From Chlorophyllum brunneum (taxonomy: Eukaryota > Basidiomycota > Agaricomycetes > Agaricales > Agaricaceae): a DNA stretch of 64,000 bases. Each line of letters begins with the position of its first letter. Position 1 is the stretch's first letter. The notes beneath the pieces are model-generated. The model worked only from the letters and a program-made list of their open reading frames with translations. It had not been told where the DNA came from and made no database searches. Of this stretch, positions 1 to 11,253 are shown piece by piece. A program made the translations under genes and the position numbers. The DNA lies in the NCBI GenBank assembly GCA_963576785.1, contig OY756146.1, positions 868,001-932,000 of the forward strand. The letters run 5' to 3'.

Positions 1-291
1 CAAATTGACGGTTGTAGTGAAGTCGAGTACATCACCCCTCGCAACCCTTGGACCCTGCGCTACAGCCTAGAGCACGCGTAACTTCATCTATGTGGCGATG
101 CCTTGGTTGGTGTTAGTGTATTGCCACCTCCCCAACATTCCAAATTTGGAATTCGAAGATCGCCAGAGTCATGTATGACACAGCAAGGCGCTTCCTGGAC
201 ACAGCTTCATGCGGATATAAGGCCTCCGTCACCAATACACGCCCGTTTGATAACCCGAGCGGCCACACCACTATCTCACTGACTCCCAACT
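1..291. other. left-edge non-coding stretch
   Basis: No convincing gene is seen here. A 64-residue frame from 171 overlaps the start of the next gene in another frame and looks like chance. The stretch probably holds the promoter of the Pro-rich gene at 292. Confidence 0.4.
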
Positions 292-1164
292 ATGCCGTTA
301 GCACCACCAACCAATCCAAAAGAAACAGTCTTCAATCTTCCCCATGGTCAACAAATCATTGTTGAGATGGACACCATTCATCAACGAACTCATCCCGACG
401 ATCCTAACCCAGCCACGTCTTTGTTATTAGAGCATGGTGGCAAGTGCTGGTCGTTCACACTCGAAGACGGCGTCTGGTGGCGTAACGAGTACACTGGGGA
501 TGCTGAAAGGGTACCACAACTTCAGAACAGGCGTTACGCAACGGAATTGGAGAGACAAGGACGAGAGAGGGCGAGGGGAGAGTGGGAACAGCGAACGCAG
601 GGTAACGCAAATTCTGAGTTCGGAGGTGGGATGATGCCCAACGCACAGGCCGTGATGGGTGGTGCCACTGGATTTTCAGAAGCTTCGACCCAAATGGATG
701 CCCAAATTCGATTCCCGGAAGCAAGTGTTGGCCCCCAACATAACACTTGGTCGGGCTCTCCCCCTCATACTGTTCCCAATTTCCCTTCAGCCAATATCGG
801 TATCAATGCTCCAAGCTTTGGTCCTCCAGGGAGTTCAGATTGGGTTGCTCCCCACCCACCCTCTTTTCCGCACGGATCTCCATTCGCTCCGAACACCTGG
901 TCGGGACCACCTTCATTCCCACCTCCTGATATCCCCTCGCCCCAACCTGCAATTCTACCGCATGCTCATGAGCCTGGACCGTATATGCCATCAGCTCAAA
1001 GATCCCGTCAGATAAACGATGGCACCTATACGGACGTGGGGGGCAGAACAAGGAGCACAAATATGAATCAATCTTTCAACGTGACCGGAAGTGATGGCAG
1101 TATCAGCTGGACACCTGATCGCCACCAGGAATTGAATGGCCATTATGAGGCTAATTGGCCATGA
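292..1164 (+). CDS. Pro/Ser-rich hypothetical protein, intronless
   Basis: One uninterrupted frame of 290 codons starts at the first ATG of the frame and ends in TGA at 1162-1164. The first 110 residues look partly ordered: a hydrophobic-aromatic block (LLLEHGGKCWSFTLEDGVWW) is followed by an Arg/Glu-rich stretch. The rest is low-complexity Pro/Ser/Gly/His, typical of a disordered protein. There is no signal peptide, membrane segment or catalytic motif I recognise. I do not know its function. An upstream exon cannot be excluded, because 171-292 is open in other frames. Confidence 0.55.
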   Translation: MPLAPPTNPKETVFNLPHGQQIIVEMDTIHQRTHPDDPNPATSLLLEHGGKCWSFTLEDGVWWRNEYTGDAERVPQLQNRRYATELERQGRERARGEWEQRTQGNANSEFGGGMMPNAQAVMGGATGFSEASTQMDAQIRFPEASVGPQHNTWSGSPPHTVPNFPSANIGINAPSFGPPGSSDWVAPHPPSFPHGSPFAPNTWSGPPSFPPPDIPSPQPAILPHAHEPGPYMPSAQRSRQINDGTYTDVGGRTRSTNMNQSFNVTGSDGSISWTPDRHQELNGHYEANWP

Positions 1165-1461
1165 AGTAAACCTTTATGTCTGGCGCACACCAACGTCCTC
1201 GGTTGGTAATCACTTGCGAGTGTAATTGATGAAGTAGCGCGACTTTAGAGTGTAGAATACCTCGATCGTAGTGTAATTTGCACAGCTGAATGATGCAGTG
1301 CGACCAATAAGCGTGGGGATGCACACACACACCAAGCGTATTCCTCGCGACGACCGAAGCGAGATGACAGTAATTTAGGTACTGGTATCCTGGAAAATGA
1401 GAATAATGAATGCAAGAATTCGCAGACCCACGGAGTAAAACATAATGAAAATTCATTAGGA

Positions 1462-2012
1462 TCAGCTTCCTCGCCGAAGGCTTTTGGGTGACCATGATTC
1501 GGTTTCACCGGCCGGATTTGATACGGGTTCTTCTGGAGAGGGTCCGAGAACTTCTTTCTTCTCAGGGGCCGGGGTCGGTTGGGAGGAATTGGGCTCGGGG
1601 CTCGGCTTCGGTAATTGCGCTCTTTTTGCGGTCTCGTCCTTGATGTTTTGTTCTAGTCGTAAGCGCGCCTGGCGTTCTTCCTCGTCCCGAGCCTCGATTT
1701 TTACTACGTTCGCTAACACTCGTCGCTGACGTTCAATATCCCGTTGTAGCTCCTGTTTTAACCCAGTAATGAGGAAAGGGCTAGAGGTTATGACGCCTGA
1801 CGAGACACACTTCGACAGTAGGCGGGTGATTTCTTGTGTGCGATAGCCACATGCTCCATTGCACTAGGAGGATACTTGAGTACCTATGCCGCATAGAATG
1901 TAAGTGAGAACGTACCCGGAAGCCGCCTGCCACCCCCTATGTAATTCCAGACATCTTCAGGCTTCTTGTATTGGATGGTGCGTTTGGTCCTTCGAGGGTC
2001 TAGTGATTGCAT
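1462..2012 (-). CDS. gene X: small basic coiled-coil protein, two exons
   Basis: Model: complement(join(1462..1853,1916..2012)), 162 aa, start ATG at 2012-2010. The intron (1854-1915, about 60 nt) has a GTACGT donor and an AG acceptor; the acceptor was chosen because it joins the two open frames in phase. The product begins with a basic segment (RRTKRTIQYKKPEDVWNYIG). A YRTQEITRLLSK block follows, then a long charged helix (about residues 65-110, rich in Arg, Glu and Gln), then a Pro/Ser/Glu tail. The helix suggests a coiled coil. The family is not recognised. A decayed copy lies at 4781-5175 behind R1, so this gene belonged to the duplicated block. A nearby AG would give a slightly different junction. 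Confidence 0.5.
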
Positions 2013-2589
2013 GTTACGAGGCGGTGGAGGGCCCAATAGAAGTGACGAACCGTCAGAGGTACTCGGATATTCAAAGAAACGATTTCCTGGAGAGCTCGTG
2101 TTCGTCCCATCTTTTCTTTAAAAGCAAACGACGCGCCGCACCTTCCAGATCTCGACCCACGTATCGCAGCTGAAATCACGGCGGTCAAAAGGCCTGGCAC
2201 GTACGAAGTGGGAAGAACTAACAGGGCTACGAAATATGTTCAACACCCTGGAGAACAATGACATTGGTTGTAAACGCGATGTTGACGATGATGCGGATGG
2301 TAGGGAGCGGAGTTTTGGTTCCATGTTTGGCCGAATGCGGAACAGGCATGGTCGGATCACACTTCGGAATTTATTCCGGGCACTGGATTTGTTCAGTGCG
2401 CCTCCAGCTCACTCCTCAAAACCTCTAAGGGCTTCCGTCCTCGAGACTCCGCTAGCAGAGCGTAATATTCCAAATTAATACCGGATGATTCTTAAAACGA
2501 GGAAGCCGAATTGTCCACCAGCCTGGGCTGGGTCTTAACGTCTCGCACTCTTCGCTCGTTTTTAAACCCACGATGTCTTCCTAGCCAAA
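2013..2589. other. unassigned spacer with open fragments
   Basis: Several short open stretches occur on both strands. One on + runs about 2110-2270 (ending in TGA) and reads plausibly like protein, with a segment PRIAAEITAVKRPGTYEVG. Another + frame runs 2236-2478. None has a clear start, splice frame or recognisable family, so I do not call a gene. Confidence 0.3.
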
Positions 2590-2609
2590 CTTGAATCCGA
2601 ACGTCCATC

Positions 2610-2939
2610 ATGACGCACCATCATCACTTCTGGAATCACCACCACCAAAAGCACCACGCTCATCATGGTTACCAACACTACCAACCAGCCGTACACTACG
2701 AGCCCCACTATGATCACCACGGTCATCTCACTCAAGGTCATCACGGTTATCACGATCACTATATCGAGTACGCCGGACACCATGGATGGTACGGGCATTT
2801 CGAGGGTGGACATCACGGACAATTTGGATACCACGGAAACCCGTTGTCTTTGTATCTCGAACATATGTGTACCGCTACAAAATTCTCTTGTTCTCGTATA
2901 ACGCCGGATTCGCAGCGAATCACTCGAAACACACTATGA
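2610..2939 (+). CDS. His/Gly/Tyr-rich hypothetical ORF
   Basis: A 109-codon frame starts with a His cluster (MTHHHHFWNHHHQKHH). Its first 80 residues are built from HHG, HY and GHHG units, a composition seen in metal-binding or low-complexity fungal proteins. The last 30 residues lose this bias, so the true 3' end may be a missed splice or an earlier stop. No signal peptide is evident. A related but frameshifted copy lies on the opposite strand at 5705-5885 and keeps the HHGY..Y.PA.HY and GHHGQF units. That shows the frame was once conserved at protein level. The function is unknown and metal binding is only a guess. Confidence 0.4.
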   Translation: MTHHHHFWNHHHQKHHAHHGYQHYQPAVHYEPHYDHHGHLTQGHHGYHDHYIEYAGHHGWYGHFEGGHHGQFGYHGNPLSLYLEHMCTATKFSCSRITPDSQRITRNTL

Positions 2940-3249
2940 GGGGACGACATACCTTTACGGAATCCGATCATCTCTGCAGTAATGTACCATTAATTAGAGC
3001 AAGATTCCTGATGACTGGAAGACGAGGAACGTGAAACGCCAGCTGGAATGGTCTTATATGCCAACGCACCTCGGGCATTCTTTCCCGTTTCGAAATCCAA
3101 CTTCAATTCGTTGCCTTGATGCGATAGTTTTCTTACTCTGGAGACAATCGTGATCAAAGAGACTCCCCCCCAGGACAGAAAAGGTGTTGATGCTGCCCGC
3201 TGATGCAGCGACCAAACTCGTCGACCCATCACACATCATGCATCAAACC

Positions 3250-3458
3250 GGGGACTCGGTTTGTTCACAGGTGAGCACTGCCAAAAGCCACTACTCGCTC
3301 TCGCTCTTGTACTTGGCGTTTATTAGACGTGGGAAGCCGATCCGGGGTTCGTAATCAGTTGGTTGTGGTGGTTACTTGGATCTTTCCCGGACGTATTGGG
3401 CGAGACGATCCTTAAATTCCAGACCAGCTCCCAGTCCGATTACTGGTATCCCCCAGTC
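3250..3458 (+). promoter_or_regulatory. R1 promoter region, shared with R2
   Basis: About 200 bp immediately upstream of R1 aligns by eye with 6010-6201 upstream of R2. Shared blocks include AGCACTGCCAAAA, GTAATCAGTT and TGTGGTGGTTACTTG, followed by similar leaders up to the ATG. The retained order shows that the promoter was duplicated with the gene. Confidence 0.5.
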
Positions 3459-4566
3459 ATGGATCCCCAGTCCACAGCAGTCACGATAATGGACATAGGC
3501 CTTCAGCTGGCGATGGCCTTTGACGTTCTTTTCATAGCTCTGTTCGACGGTGGACTGGTCGTAATGGGGATCACTTGCATTTACTTATTGATGCCCCGCG
3601 CGGGTCGCAAGGCTACGCCCCACAGGAAGTTTTGGCAGGGTTATGCTGCCATACTAGTGTTCCTCAACCTCAGCTTCCTCTTTGGGGCTTTCTTCTGGAC
3701 TATTTGCTGGATTATTTACAGCTCGAACCCCAAGAAATATGGGAACGTATCCTTTCTCATCTTTTACATAAGTAACATAATCGGAGCAGCAGTCATGGTC
3801 TTCACGGACGGAGTTCTGGTGAGTCGTGAAATCGCTCCACATACATTGACCATTCGCCTCATCTTTTTTCAGGTGTGGAGGTGTTACATGGTCCACAGCG
3901 CTGTTACACCCCAAAAGTCAAAACTCAATGCCCTCTATTGGGTCTTTCCATTGGTGTTGTTCGTAATAACGACAGGTAATCCCTGCATAATCCGTGTCCA
4001 TTCTTTCAGACAATAATACTATATACAGTTACAGGTTTCATGGCGGAACTCATACCTCCTACGGATGAAAACTTTTCGCTGGCACAAACCCCCATGCTAA
4101 TCTCCCTTTCATCGAATATCCTCCTGAACATTTATGTTCCTCTTTTTGTCACCATACGCTTGGTTTTATACCGGAAAATGGTGCTTGCCCAGCTGGGGCC
4201 AGGAGCACCCATGGCGCGATATCTACACTTGGTCAGCATTCTCTTGGAATCCGCCGCTCTGAACGTCCCAATCATGATCATTGCGGCTGTTGGACTTGCG
4301 CATAACTTGGACTTCGGTACTATCTGTGCATCAATTGGCATTACATGTCAGGTATGTAAATGATGATACTCGAGTCCAAATCTCTCACCCAAATGCATTT
4401 TTCGTAGTCATTTGCTTCGGTTCTGATAATACACCAGGTCGCGCTAGGCCGAGCTATCACCATGAATGACCGAACACACACCGAGGCAATTGTTTTATCG
4501 CAGGAGGAGGCTGCGAAAGCACTTAAATTTCAAATCAATATGATACAATCGGAGGACATTGCCTAA
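3459..4566 (+). CDS. R1: orphan 7TM receptor-like protein
   Basis: Model: join(3459..3818,3873..3975,4029..4351,4408..4566), 314 aa, intron phases 0, 1 and 0 as in all paralogues. Exon 1 encodes three hydrophobic segments (about residues 15-40, 52-75 and 95-118). Exon 2 opens with VWRCYMV, at the cytoplasmic end of TM3 where fungal 7TM proteins often carry a W-R-C-Y motif, and encodes TM4. Exon 3 encodes TM5 and TM6 (SILLESAALNVPIMII), and exon 4 completes TM7 (SFASVLIIHQVALGRA) plus a short Glu-rich tail. It is presumably a plasma-membrane receptor-like protein; ligand and coupling are unknown. Exon 2 and its flanking introns are almost identical to R2 while the rest is much more diverged. 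Confidence 0.78.
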
Positions 4567-4780
4567 CCTACCGCTACCACGTTGCTTTTGTGATCGAACC
4601 CATCGTTCTCCCGCAGTCATTACTTGTGAATATACTTGGTAGAGTGCCGTGACGCTGGGGCGGCGCACTGGGTAGATCGTAGTGTATTTGATAGAGATCA
4701 ACGATATGAGAGTTGAACAATATAGTATTGCAACGGTGTAGAACTCGCAGGGTGGTAGAGCGAAATATGATGACACTCAA

Positions 4781-5175
4781 GTACTTAGAGTCATCTTCCT
4801 TACGGAAGAAGGCTTCCTGTCAAGCATCAGTTTCACTCGCAGGATTCAATAAGTGGGGACAGGAAGACTCTTACGCTCCCATAGGCTGGCTTCGGCGTGC
4901 CCAGGGCTCGGTTTCAATATTTGCACTCGTCTTCTTTGATGTTTTGTTCTATTCATGTTCTTACCTGCGTTCCCCGGGCCTAACATTCACTACTGATATT
5001 CAGCGGCCTCTGGTTTTAATGTGGCACTGGTGCTTGACGAGCTGCATTCCAAGATAGATTGGGTGTTTTGTTGTGTGCGATACCCGATACTCGACTGAAC
5101 TATGAAGGGGATCGGCACATAGAATGTGAATTACCATCTGGGACCGTTTGTCACCACAGTCCCAGATATTTTCAT
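4781..5175 (-). pseudogene. psiX: decayed copy of gene X
   Basis: By-eye alignment with gene X covers both exons and the intron: GATGTTTTGTTCTA, TTGTGTGCGATA and CATAGAATGT...GA are shared in the same order and orientation. The reading frame is broken by stops and indels, and the donor of the intron is lost. Its position directly behind R1 mirrors gene X lying before the His-rich ORF and R1, which marks a duplicated block. Confidence 0.6.
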
Positions 5176-5700
5176 TGGCCATATCGGTTTATCCGAAATC
5201 CCGATATTCATCTTCTCCTTTCTCTCGAATGGAATGGACACCTGTGCTCGAAACATGGCGACCAACGTTCCGCAACTGGTATCACGGTGAACAATGACTC
5301 AGAGTCCAGACGCATTCGAAGCGCTAAATAACGCGAAACATGTACCCCACTACTACGGTGTCGACGATGGGAGAAACACCTATTCACGGACTCAGATCAC
5401 ACACTGAGACATTCAAATTCCACCATTTCCTTGTGCTGGTGCTCTATCCAATCCAAACCTCTCGGGTTTCCCTCAAGAACCCCGAAGCCAAGTTGTGGCA
5501 GTTAGCCTTTCGCACACTGAGGGAAACAATAAGGTCACGATGCTGTTTTGGCATTAATGCAGGCGCTAATCTCTCAAGCAAAGATCCGATCAGTGATGCA
5601 TTTAGTATCGAAGAGGTGGACAGATCCCGTAAGACGTGCTACCGGCGTGTATGACTAGTTGCAAGCCTAGAGTAAAACTTGATTTCGTAAGGGATACTTG
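5176..5700. other. unassigned spacer
   Basis: Small frames occur on + at 5059-5331 and 5340-5654. They have no recognisable family, no paralogous support and no clear splice pattern. It is probably degraded duplicated sequence between psiX and the inverted His-rich relic. Confidence 0.3.
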
Positions 5701-5704
5701 AGAC

Positions 5705-5885
5705 TCGAGAGATCGTTAACGCAGGCGTTCGAATTGTCCATGGTGTCCAAAGCGCTCGATATGGTGACCGTATTGACCGGGATGGATGATCCTAGTGTGG
5801 GTTTGTAGTGTGCAGCTGGCGAGTAGCGGCGGTAACCATGATGCGGTGGCAGTGATATTCAGAAGCGATCTTGATCATGATGAAG
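5705..5885 (-). pseudogene. inverted, frameshifted copy of the His-rich ORF
   Basis: Read on the minus strand, this stretch aligns with the + strand at 2660-2830: CATCATGGTTACC..CACTAC, then CATATCGAG, then GGACACCATGGACAATT. The His-rich frame is split by a frameshift (HHGY..YSPAAHY in one frame, HPGQYGHHIE and GHHGQFE in the next). A CAG acceptor-like site precedes it. The orientation is opposite to the original copy, so a local inversion accompanied or followed the duplication. Confidence 0.55.
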
Positions 5886-6009
5886 TCCTGTACAAAGAGA
5901 GAAAATCGGGTGAAGAAGTTGATGTGTGGACATACAAGTGACAGCTTGCCGACCCATCAAATTCCCGTTTTTCAAAACGGCGACTTTGGCTCGTTGTTTT
6001 AGCGCTAAG

Positions 6010-6201
6010 CACTGCCAAAAACCGCTACACGCTATCATTGGTTCTTGTGCTTCGTGTTGATAAAACGTAGGAGGTCGGTCTAAATTTTGTAATCAGTTCG
6101 TTGTGGTGGTTACTTGCTAAACCTTTCCCAACACACTGGGCCACACGTTCAACCTTATATTCTATACCAGCTTCCAACCAAATTATCCGTATCCCCCAGC
6201 C
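6010..6201 (+). promoter_or_regulatory. R2 promoter region, paralogous to that of R1
   Basis: This is the duplicated counterpart of 3250-3458. It keeps AGCACTGCCAAAA, GTAATCAGTT and TGTGGTGGTTACTTG in the same order and spacing. Confidence 0.5.
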
Positions 6202-7308
6202 ATGAGTTCCCAGCCCACAACAGTCACGGTGCAGGATCTTGGCCTCCACCTGTCGATGGCCTTTGACGTCCTGTTCATGGCTCTCTTCGACGGTGGACTA
6301 GTCATAATGGGAATCACTTGCATTTACCTACTGATGCCGAACGCAGGTCGTAAGGCTATACCTCACAGGATGTTTTGGCAAGCTTACACTGCTGCACTCA
6401 TGTTCCTCAATGTCGGCTTCTTGGTTGGATCTTTCTTCTGGACCATTTGTTGGATTATTTATCGCTCGAATCCCGAGAGGTATCAACAAGTGTCGCTCCT
6501 GGCCTTTTACGTGAGTAACGTAATGGGAGGAACAGCTATGGTCTTCACGGACGGAGTTCTGGTGAGTCGTGAAATCACTCCACATACATCGACCATCCAG
6601 CTCATTGTTTTGCAGGTGTGGAGGTGTTACATGGTCCACAGCGCTGTTACACCCCAAAAGTCAAAACTCAACGCCCTCTATTGGGTCTTTCCATTGGTGT
6701 TGTTCGTAATAACGACAGGTAATCCCTGCATAACCCGCGTCTCATTCGTTTAGACATTAATACTATATCCAGTCGCAGGTTTTATGGCAGAACTGATCCC
6801 CCCCGGAAACCAAGATTACCTACTTACACTCACCCCCCTGCTAATCGCATTTTCATCGAATTTCCTCCTTAACCTTTATGTATCGCTTTATATTACCATA
6901 CGCTTGATTTTACACCGGCGGATGGTGCTTGCCAAGGTAGGGCCAGGCGCGTCCACGGCTCGGTGTCTACGCGTTGTGAGCATTCTCTTGGAATCCGCGG
7001 CTCTGAACGTCCCAATCATGATCATTGCGATTATTGGACTTGCGTATAACCTGGACTTCGGCAATATCTGTGCATCAATTGGCATTACATGTCAGGTGTG
7101 TGGATAACAATGCTCGAGCCTGAAATTGTCTCTGATGCAAAATCATTTTTCCTAGTCGTTCGCTTCAGTCCTGATTATACATCAAGTTGCACTAGGCAGA
7201 GCCTTCACTAGCACCAACCATGACCACGAGTCTACTACATCAGGGGAAGAACCTGGGGGACCACCTCAGATTCAGCAGCCTGTCAAGAAATCAAAGAAAG
7301 TTGCTTAA
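6202..7308 (+). CDS. R2: orphan 7TM receptor-like protein
   Basis: Model: join(6202..6561,6616..6718,6773..7095,7156..7308), 312 aa. Exon lengths 1 to 3 (360, 103, 323) equal those of R1 exactly. Seven hydrophobic segments lie in the family order, with VWRCYMV at the start of exon 2, ESAALNVPIMII in TM6 and SFASVLIIHQVALGRA at TM7. The cytoplasmic tail differs from R1: it is Ser/Thr/Pro-rich and ends in a Lys cluster (KKSKKVA). R2 is the closest paralogue of R1. Receptor function is inferred only from topology. Confidence 0.78.
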
Positions 7309-8430
7309 TTTACACCTCTGTTGTCGTTTTCAACATGTAAACGGTGGTACGCTAACGCTGTGCTCTATCCAACTTTACTTTAATCTAGCATGAGAGGGCC
7401 CTTTCGGAGGGCGAAGATACTTTGCTATAATTTCCCTAGCGCAAGGGGTTGAATCCTCCAGAACGCTTCAACCGGGAGTATCACCATCGAGAGGCGAGAG
7501 TCAGTGCTATTATGCTCGATAAATGTCCACCAGATCTTCTGAGCGATCAGTGTCTGATTGCGAGCCTTCGTAGGTCAAGTCGAGGCTTCGTAACTTTGAG
7601 AGAAAAGAAAGCCACGCAACCTGGTCTGAGGGCACTTGAGAGATAGCTCAAAACATGCTTGTGTTGTCCGATTCCTGAGGATACGACAGCCTGGTATACA
7701 TCTGCCCCAAGACTCTCGTGAAATTCGGCGGCCGCCGTTGTCAGGTTCAAAGCGCATATATCACGATAAGAATGCTGATTTTACCTCGATGGTGCCGTCA
7801 GTAGGATGACCGGGACCGAGGTGGCATTAGCGTTCATCAATATTCATCTCCAAGGGTTGCTTGGCATGTGTAAAGGTCCACACGTCACCTCGGTGGTACT
7901 TTCGAAGTCCATGAATTTTAACATGTCTGACTGATGGGAAAAAAATTAGTTAAAAGCAAGATATAGTATACTTATGGGTTATGCGCACCTCAGATGATAG
8001 GGTCGGAAGACTGAGTGTGGGGCGAGAGTATTTCTGTCACGTGCCGCGGCTGGCATGGTTATATTTATCTTTGGCGGAGAGAAGGACATCGTTCATAATA
8101 GTGACCTCAAGATCTCATTGGACATCAAAAGGGCCTTTAATTGGCGAGGGCCCCTCAGACCAAGGGTTTGGAAATGGAGTTGCCATGGGGTTGAATCAAG
8201 TCGGGAAGGTCGCCGGCGCTGAATCCCCAAACGAAAATGAGGCGCTTTGTTGAAGGAACGCAAAGGTACGATGGCGCCCACACTTCGGTCCTGACAAGCT
8301 ACACCCCCTCCTCCACCAGTACACCTCATCCACGTTTTCAGGCGCCACTACCTCGACTGCCTCGGTATCACAGCTATTTGTGCACAAACGGAGATGCGCT
8401 GTTGTGTTTCAAACTTACCATACGGTGGAG
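7309..8430. other. unassigned 1.1-kb spacer
   Basis: No paralogous gene fragment or recognisable protein was found. The longest frames (65 aa on + at 7449, 90 aa on + at 7981, 78 aa on - at 8093) lack splice support and any familiar motif. Confidence 0.35.
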
Positions 8431-8695
8431 TCCAGGGGCTGACAGATGACAGAGGAGAAAAGCAAATGAAGCCGTATATATTGTTCAGGATCTTTACCAC
8501 GCGCATATGCCTTTCTTTCCCTCAACCGAAGCAACGCAAGGCCCCGAGCACAAACTTTCAGGTTACGTACTCCCTTGGAACGGAAGGTTGCTTATGCCTT
8601 ATCCACATTATCCAAGGCTCCCTCCGTAATCGTTCCTTGTCAGATCTGGGTCCTGGTTGAGCGCTGGAACTAGCATCTAAGCACCTCTCGCTCAG

Positions 8696-8701
8696 TATAA
8701 A
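8696..8701 (+). promoter_or_regulatory. TATA-like box of R3
   Basis: TATAAA followed by T lies 53 bp before the R3 start codon and is the only close match in the upstream 300 bp. Confidence 0.4.
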
Positions 8702-8754
8702 TACACCCGACGGATAGGGATGCCGACTTACGCCGTACCACGAGTCCCATAACA

Positions 8755-9859
8755 ATGGCTCCATTCTCCAAGTCCGCTGGAACGCCATCTCTGGGTCTCC
8801 AGATGATCCTAGCCACAGGAATAGTCTTTCTAGCGTTGTTCAACGGCGGCCTCATTACGATGGGAATTACATGTATCTCTTTACTATCACCCAACAAGTG
8901 CAACTCGACTAAGCGAAGGTTGTTTTGGAGAGCGTACATTGTTGTGCTCCTCGTCCTCAATATAGGCTTCCTCACAGCAACATTTATCTTGAGTTATCGC
9001 TGGATCATATACCACTCGCGTCCGACAAAGGAGGAGCATACGTCCAAAGCACTGTCATTCTTCGCCGATCTCACCGCGTTAGTGATCTTGTGCTTAACTG
9101 ATGGGTTTCTGGTGAGTGTTCAGCCAGTTTTTCAGGTGCATATCACTCCCTCTGACCAGTCCACGAAGGTGTGGCGTTGTTATATGGTTCAGGTTATCCT
9201 TTCAGCTGGCCGTTCAAAGATCCAGACCGCAATGCGGGTTCTTCCACTCTTCCTTCTCATCACTATGGCGGGTAAGACCCAATCTCGCGTTACATATCCG
9301 GATTAATGACGCACAGAGCTTAATGTAGCTCTGGGCCTGATAGCAGAACTTATTCGACAACTCACTACACTCGATGATTTGGTTGAAATACTCGAAATGG
9401 TCCCGTTGATAATCAACATCCTCCTCAATATCTCCATCCCTTCATTCCTTATAACTCGCTTACTCCTACACAAACGCATGGTTACCGCTCACTTGGGATC
9501 GGACATATGTGTGACGCAGCATTTGCGTACAGTGAGCATTCTTCTGGAGTCGGCAGTGCTCAATCTTCCAGTTACAATCATTGGGGCGGTCGGGATGGCA
9601 TCCAAGCGGAACTTTGGGTGGATCACTGCAGGGGTTGGTATTGCGAGCCAGGTATGTGGTAGTGGTACTGGAATTGTGATTTTTATTGATTTTGGTCGAG
9701 TCATTCGCGTCGGTATTGATCTTACATCAAGTTGCGCTGGGAAGGGCAATTTCCCATCAAAGTAATTACGTCGAAACGCACAGGATTTCCAGCATGTCAG
9801 CCATAGAGTCTCCATACAATGTCGTTATTCACGTCGATAAACCAGAGCACCCTATTTGA
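8755..9859 (+). CDS. R3: divergent orphan 7TM receptor-like protein
   Basis: Model: join(8755..9111,9169..9271,9329..9651,9701..9859), 313 aa. Exon 2 is again 103 nt and the phases 0, 1 and 0 are kept. Family landmarks are GGLITMGITC in TM1, VWRCYMVQ at exon 2, LLHKRMV in the loop after TM5, SILLESAVLNLPVTII in TM6, and SFASVLILHQVALGRA in TM7. Intron 1 ends in the acceptor GAAG and contains a nearer CAG, so that splice is less certain. The intron 3 acceptor is GAG. It is related to R1/R2 but has no near-identical tract with them. The tail lacks the Ser cluster of R4-R9. Confidence 0.72.
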
Positions 9860-10369
9860 AACCTCTCTTGGTGGGATGTATGACCGAATCGAGGAGGTTC
9901 GGTTATGGTATAGGCAATTAGCTTTGAACCCATCAATCCTAAGCTCCGCGAGCGTCCAAACGCTCACATCCGGCTACATAGACCGTCAAACCCTTCCAGT
10001 CACTTCGTAAACAGAAGGATAATCTGATGATACCGGTAAAATACCCTCTGATTTTGCCGTCGACCCCCAAACTCTGACTTCCCAAAATGCTGACGCACAC
10101 ATCGATTTTTTTATCAGCTAAGAATTGGTTTCTTGGCGCAGCGGTATTGTGGATGCAATTGACGGCATCCGTGTTCCGTCAACTGCGCCCTAGGTCTAGG
10201 ACCCATTATGATAGAGCCTGGATATCATTCTTCACAGATAGACCTACGCCTGTTTCATTTAGAACCCCGACGATAAGACCCGCCGAGCATCGGGCTTTGG
10301 AACAGACTCACACCATTCATCTATACTGAGGTTGTAATGGCACTCCGAAAATATTTCCGTACATTCACT
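9860..10369. other. unassigned spacer
   Basis: Nothing recognisable. Two short + frames (9819-10010, 10087-10329) have no family match by eye and no splice context. Confidence 0.35.
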
Positions 10370-10690
10370 CAGGTTCTGGTCAAAGATAGTATATATCATG
10401 ATGCCATCTGCAAAGCATTCGGACGGTCATGCACTGCATACTTGTTCTACTGCCAGTGGGATCAACTAGGCTGCATTCAGATATTCTCTCTCAGACTATC
10501 CCGATTCTGACTTCAGGAAGGTACGGTGTTCTCATTCTACCTGGACGCCCTCGTGCATCCTGCCATAAAGCTAACGAGTGGGCGGATCGTGAGTCCAAAC
10601 CCCTTTCACAACCACCCTTTTACCCTCAACCAGATCCACTGGAAATATTCATGGTAATCGTGATATATCGGCATTCGCTCTGTTACTGTT
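10370..10690 (+). pseudogene. promoter plus leader relic of an R4-type receptor gene
   Basis: The stretch aligns with the 330 bp upstream of R4 and R5. It has the AAAGATA...ATCATGATGCCATC element (from about 10378), the ATTCTCTCTCAGACTATCC element (10480-10501), a degraded TATA box (CATAAA), and the leader CAGATCCACTGGAAATAT just before where the ATG should be. Receptor coding sequence does not follow. It is therefore an extra, truncated duplication unit to the left of R4. Confidence 0.6.
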
Positions 10691-10749
10691 GACAAAATTT
10701 CGTCCCTAATGACAGCACTTTGATCACTGCTACGAAGGAGACCGAAAAC

Positions 10750-11253
10750 AAATATACCTTCCTAGTCGTCGAAATTTGGACCGCAGCTCAGTCCACCCCC
10801 TCTCTCAGTGGAACCCCTGATGGTAAGAATCATGCATCACCTTCTGGGACGGGATATGTCTAATATATCACACACCCCGAACAGCCATCTCCACAAGGGT
10901 GTAGACGGGCTTTTCTGAATATCTAGAACTAAAATAATTCGCTCCACTGGCCCTGCACAACACCACTCCAAAAATACGCACATGTTCAGCCAAATTCCGG
11001 GTCAAAGATAATGAACACCATGATGCCATCGGTAAAGCATTCAGAAGGAAGGACATTTGCACTACATGCTTGTTTTTCTGGGATTAGCTAGGAGGCATTG
11101 AGACATTTTCTCTCAGGGTATTCGGAATCAATGAATAAGATGCTCTTGTTTTATCTGAAGGTGCCCACCCATCCTGCTATAAAGCCCATGGCTGGGCTGG
11201 ACGTAGGGTAAACCCCACTCATACTACCTTTGACTCCCAGATCCACTGGAAAT
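10750..11253 (+). promoter_or_regulatory. R4 promoter module
   Basis: A 500-bp upstream region is shared with R5 (13850-14361). Recognisable parts are a distal block (GTCGAAA.TTGGACCGCA), the GTCAAAGATA..CATGATGCCATCGG element (11001-11072), the GACATTTTCTCTCAG element (11102-11123), a TATAAA box (11178-11183) 71 bp before the ATG, and the leader GATCC.CTGGAAATATG. The first two named elements recur at R8 and R9. Confidence 0.6.

Noticed and set aside
2236..2478. 80-aa plus frame beginning MFNTLENNDIG
   Set aside because: No paralogue at the matching place in the duplicated block, no splice context and no recognisable motif.
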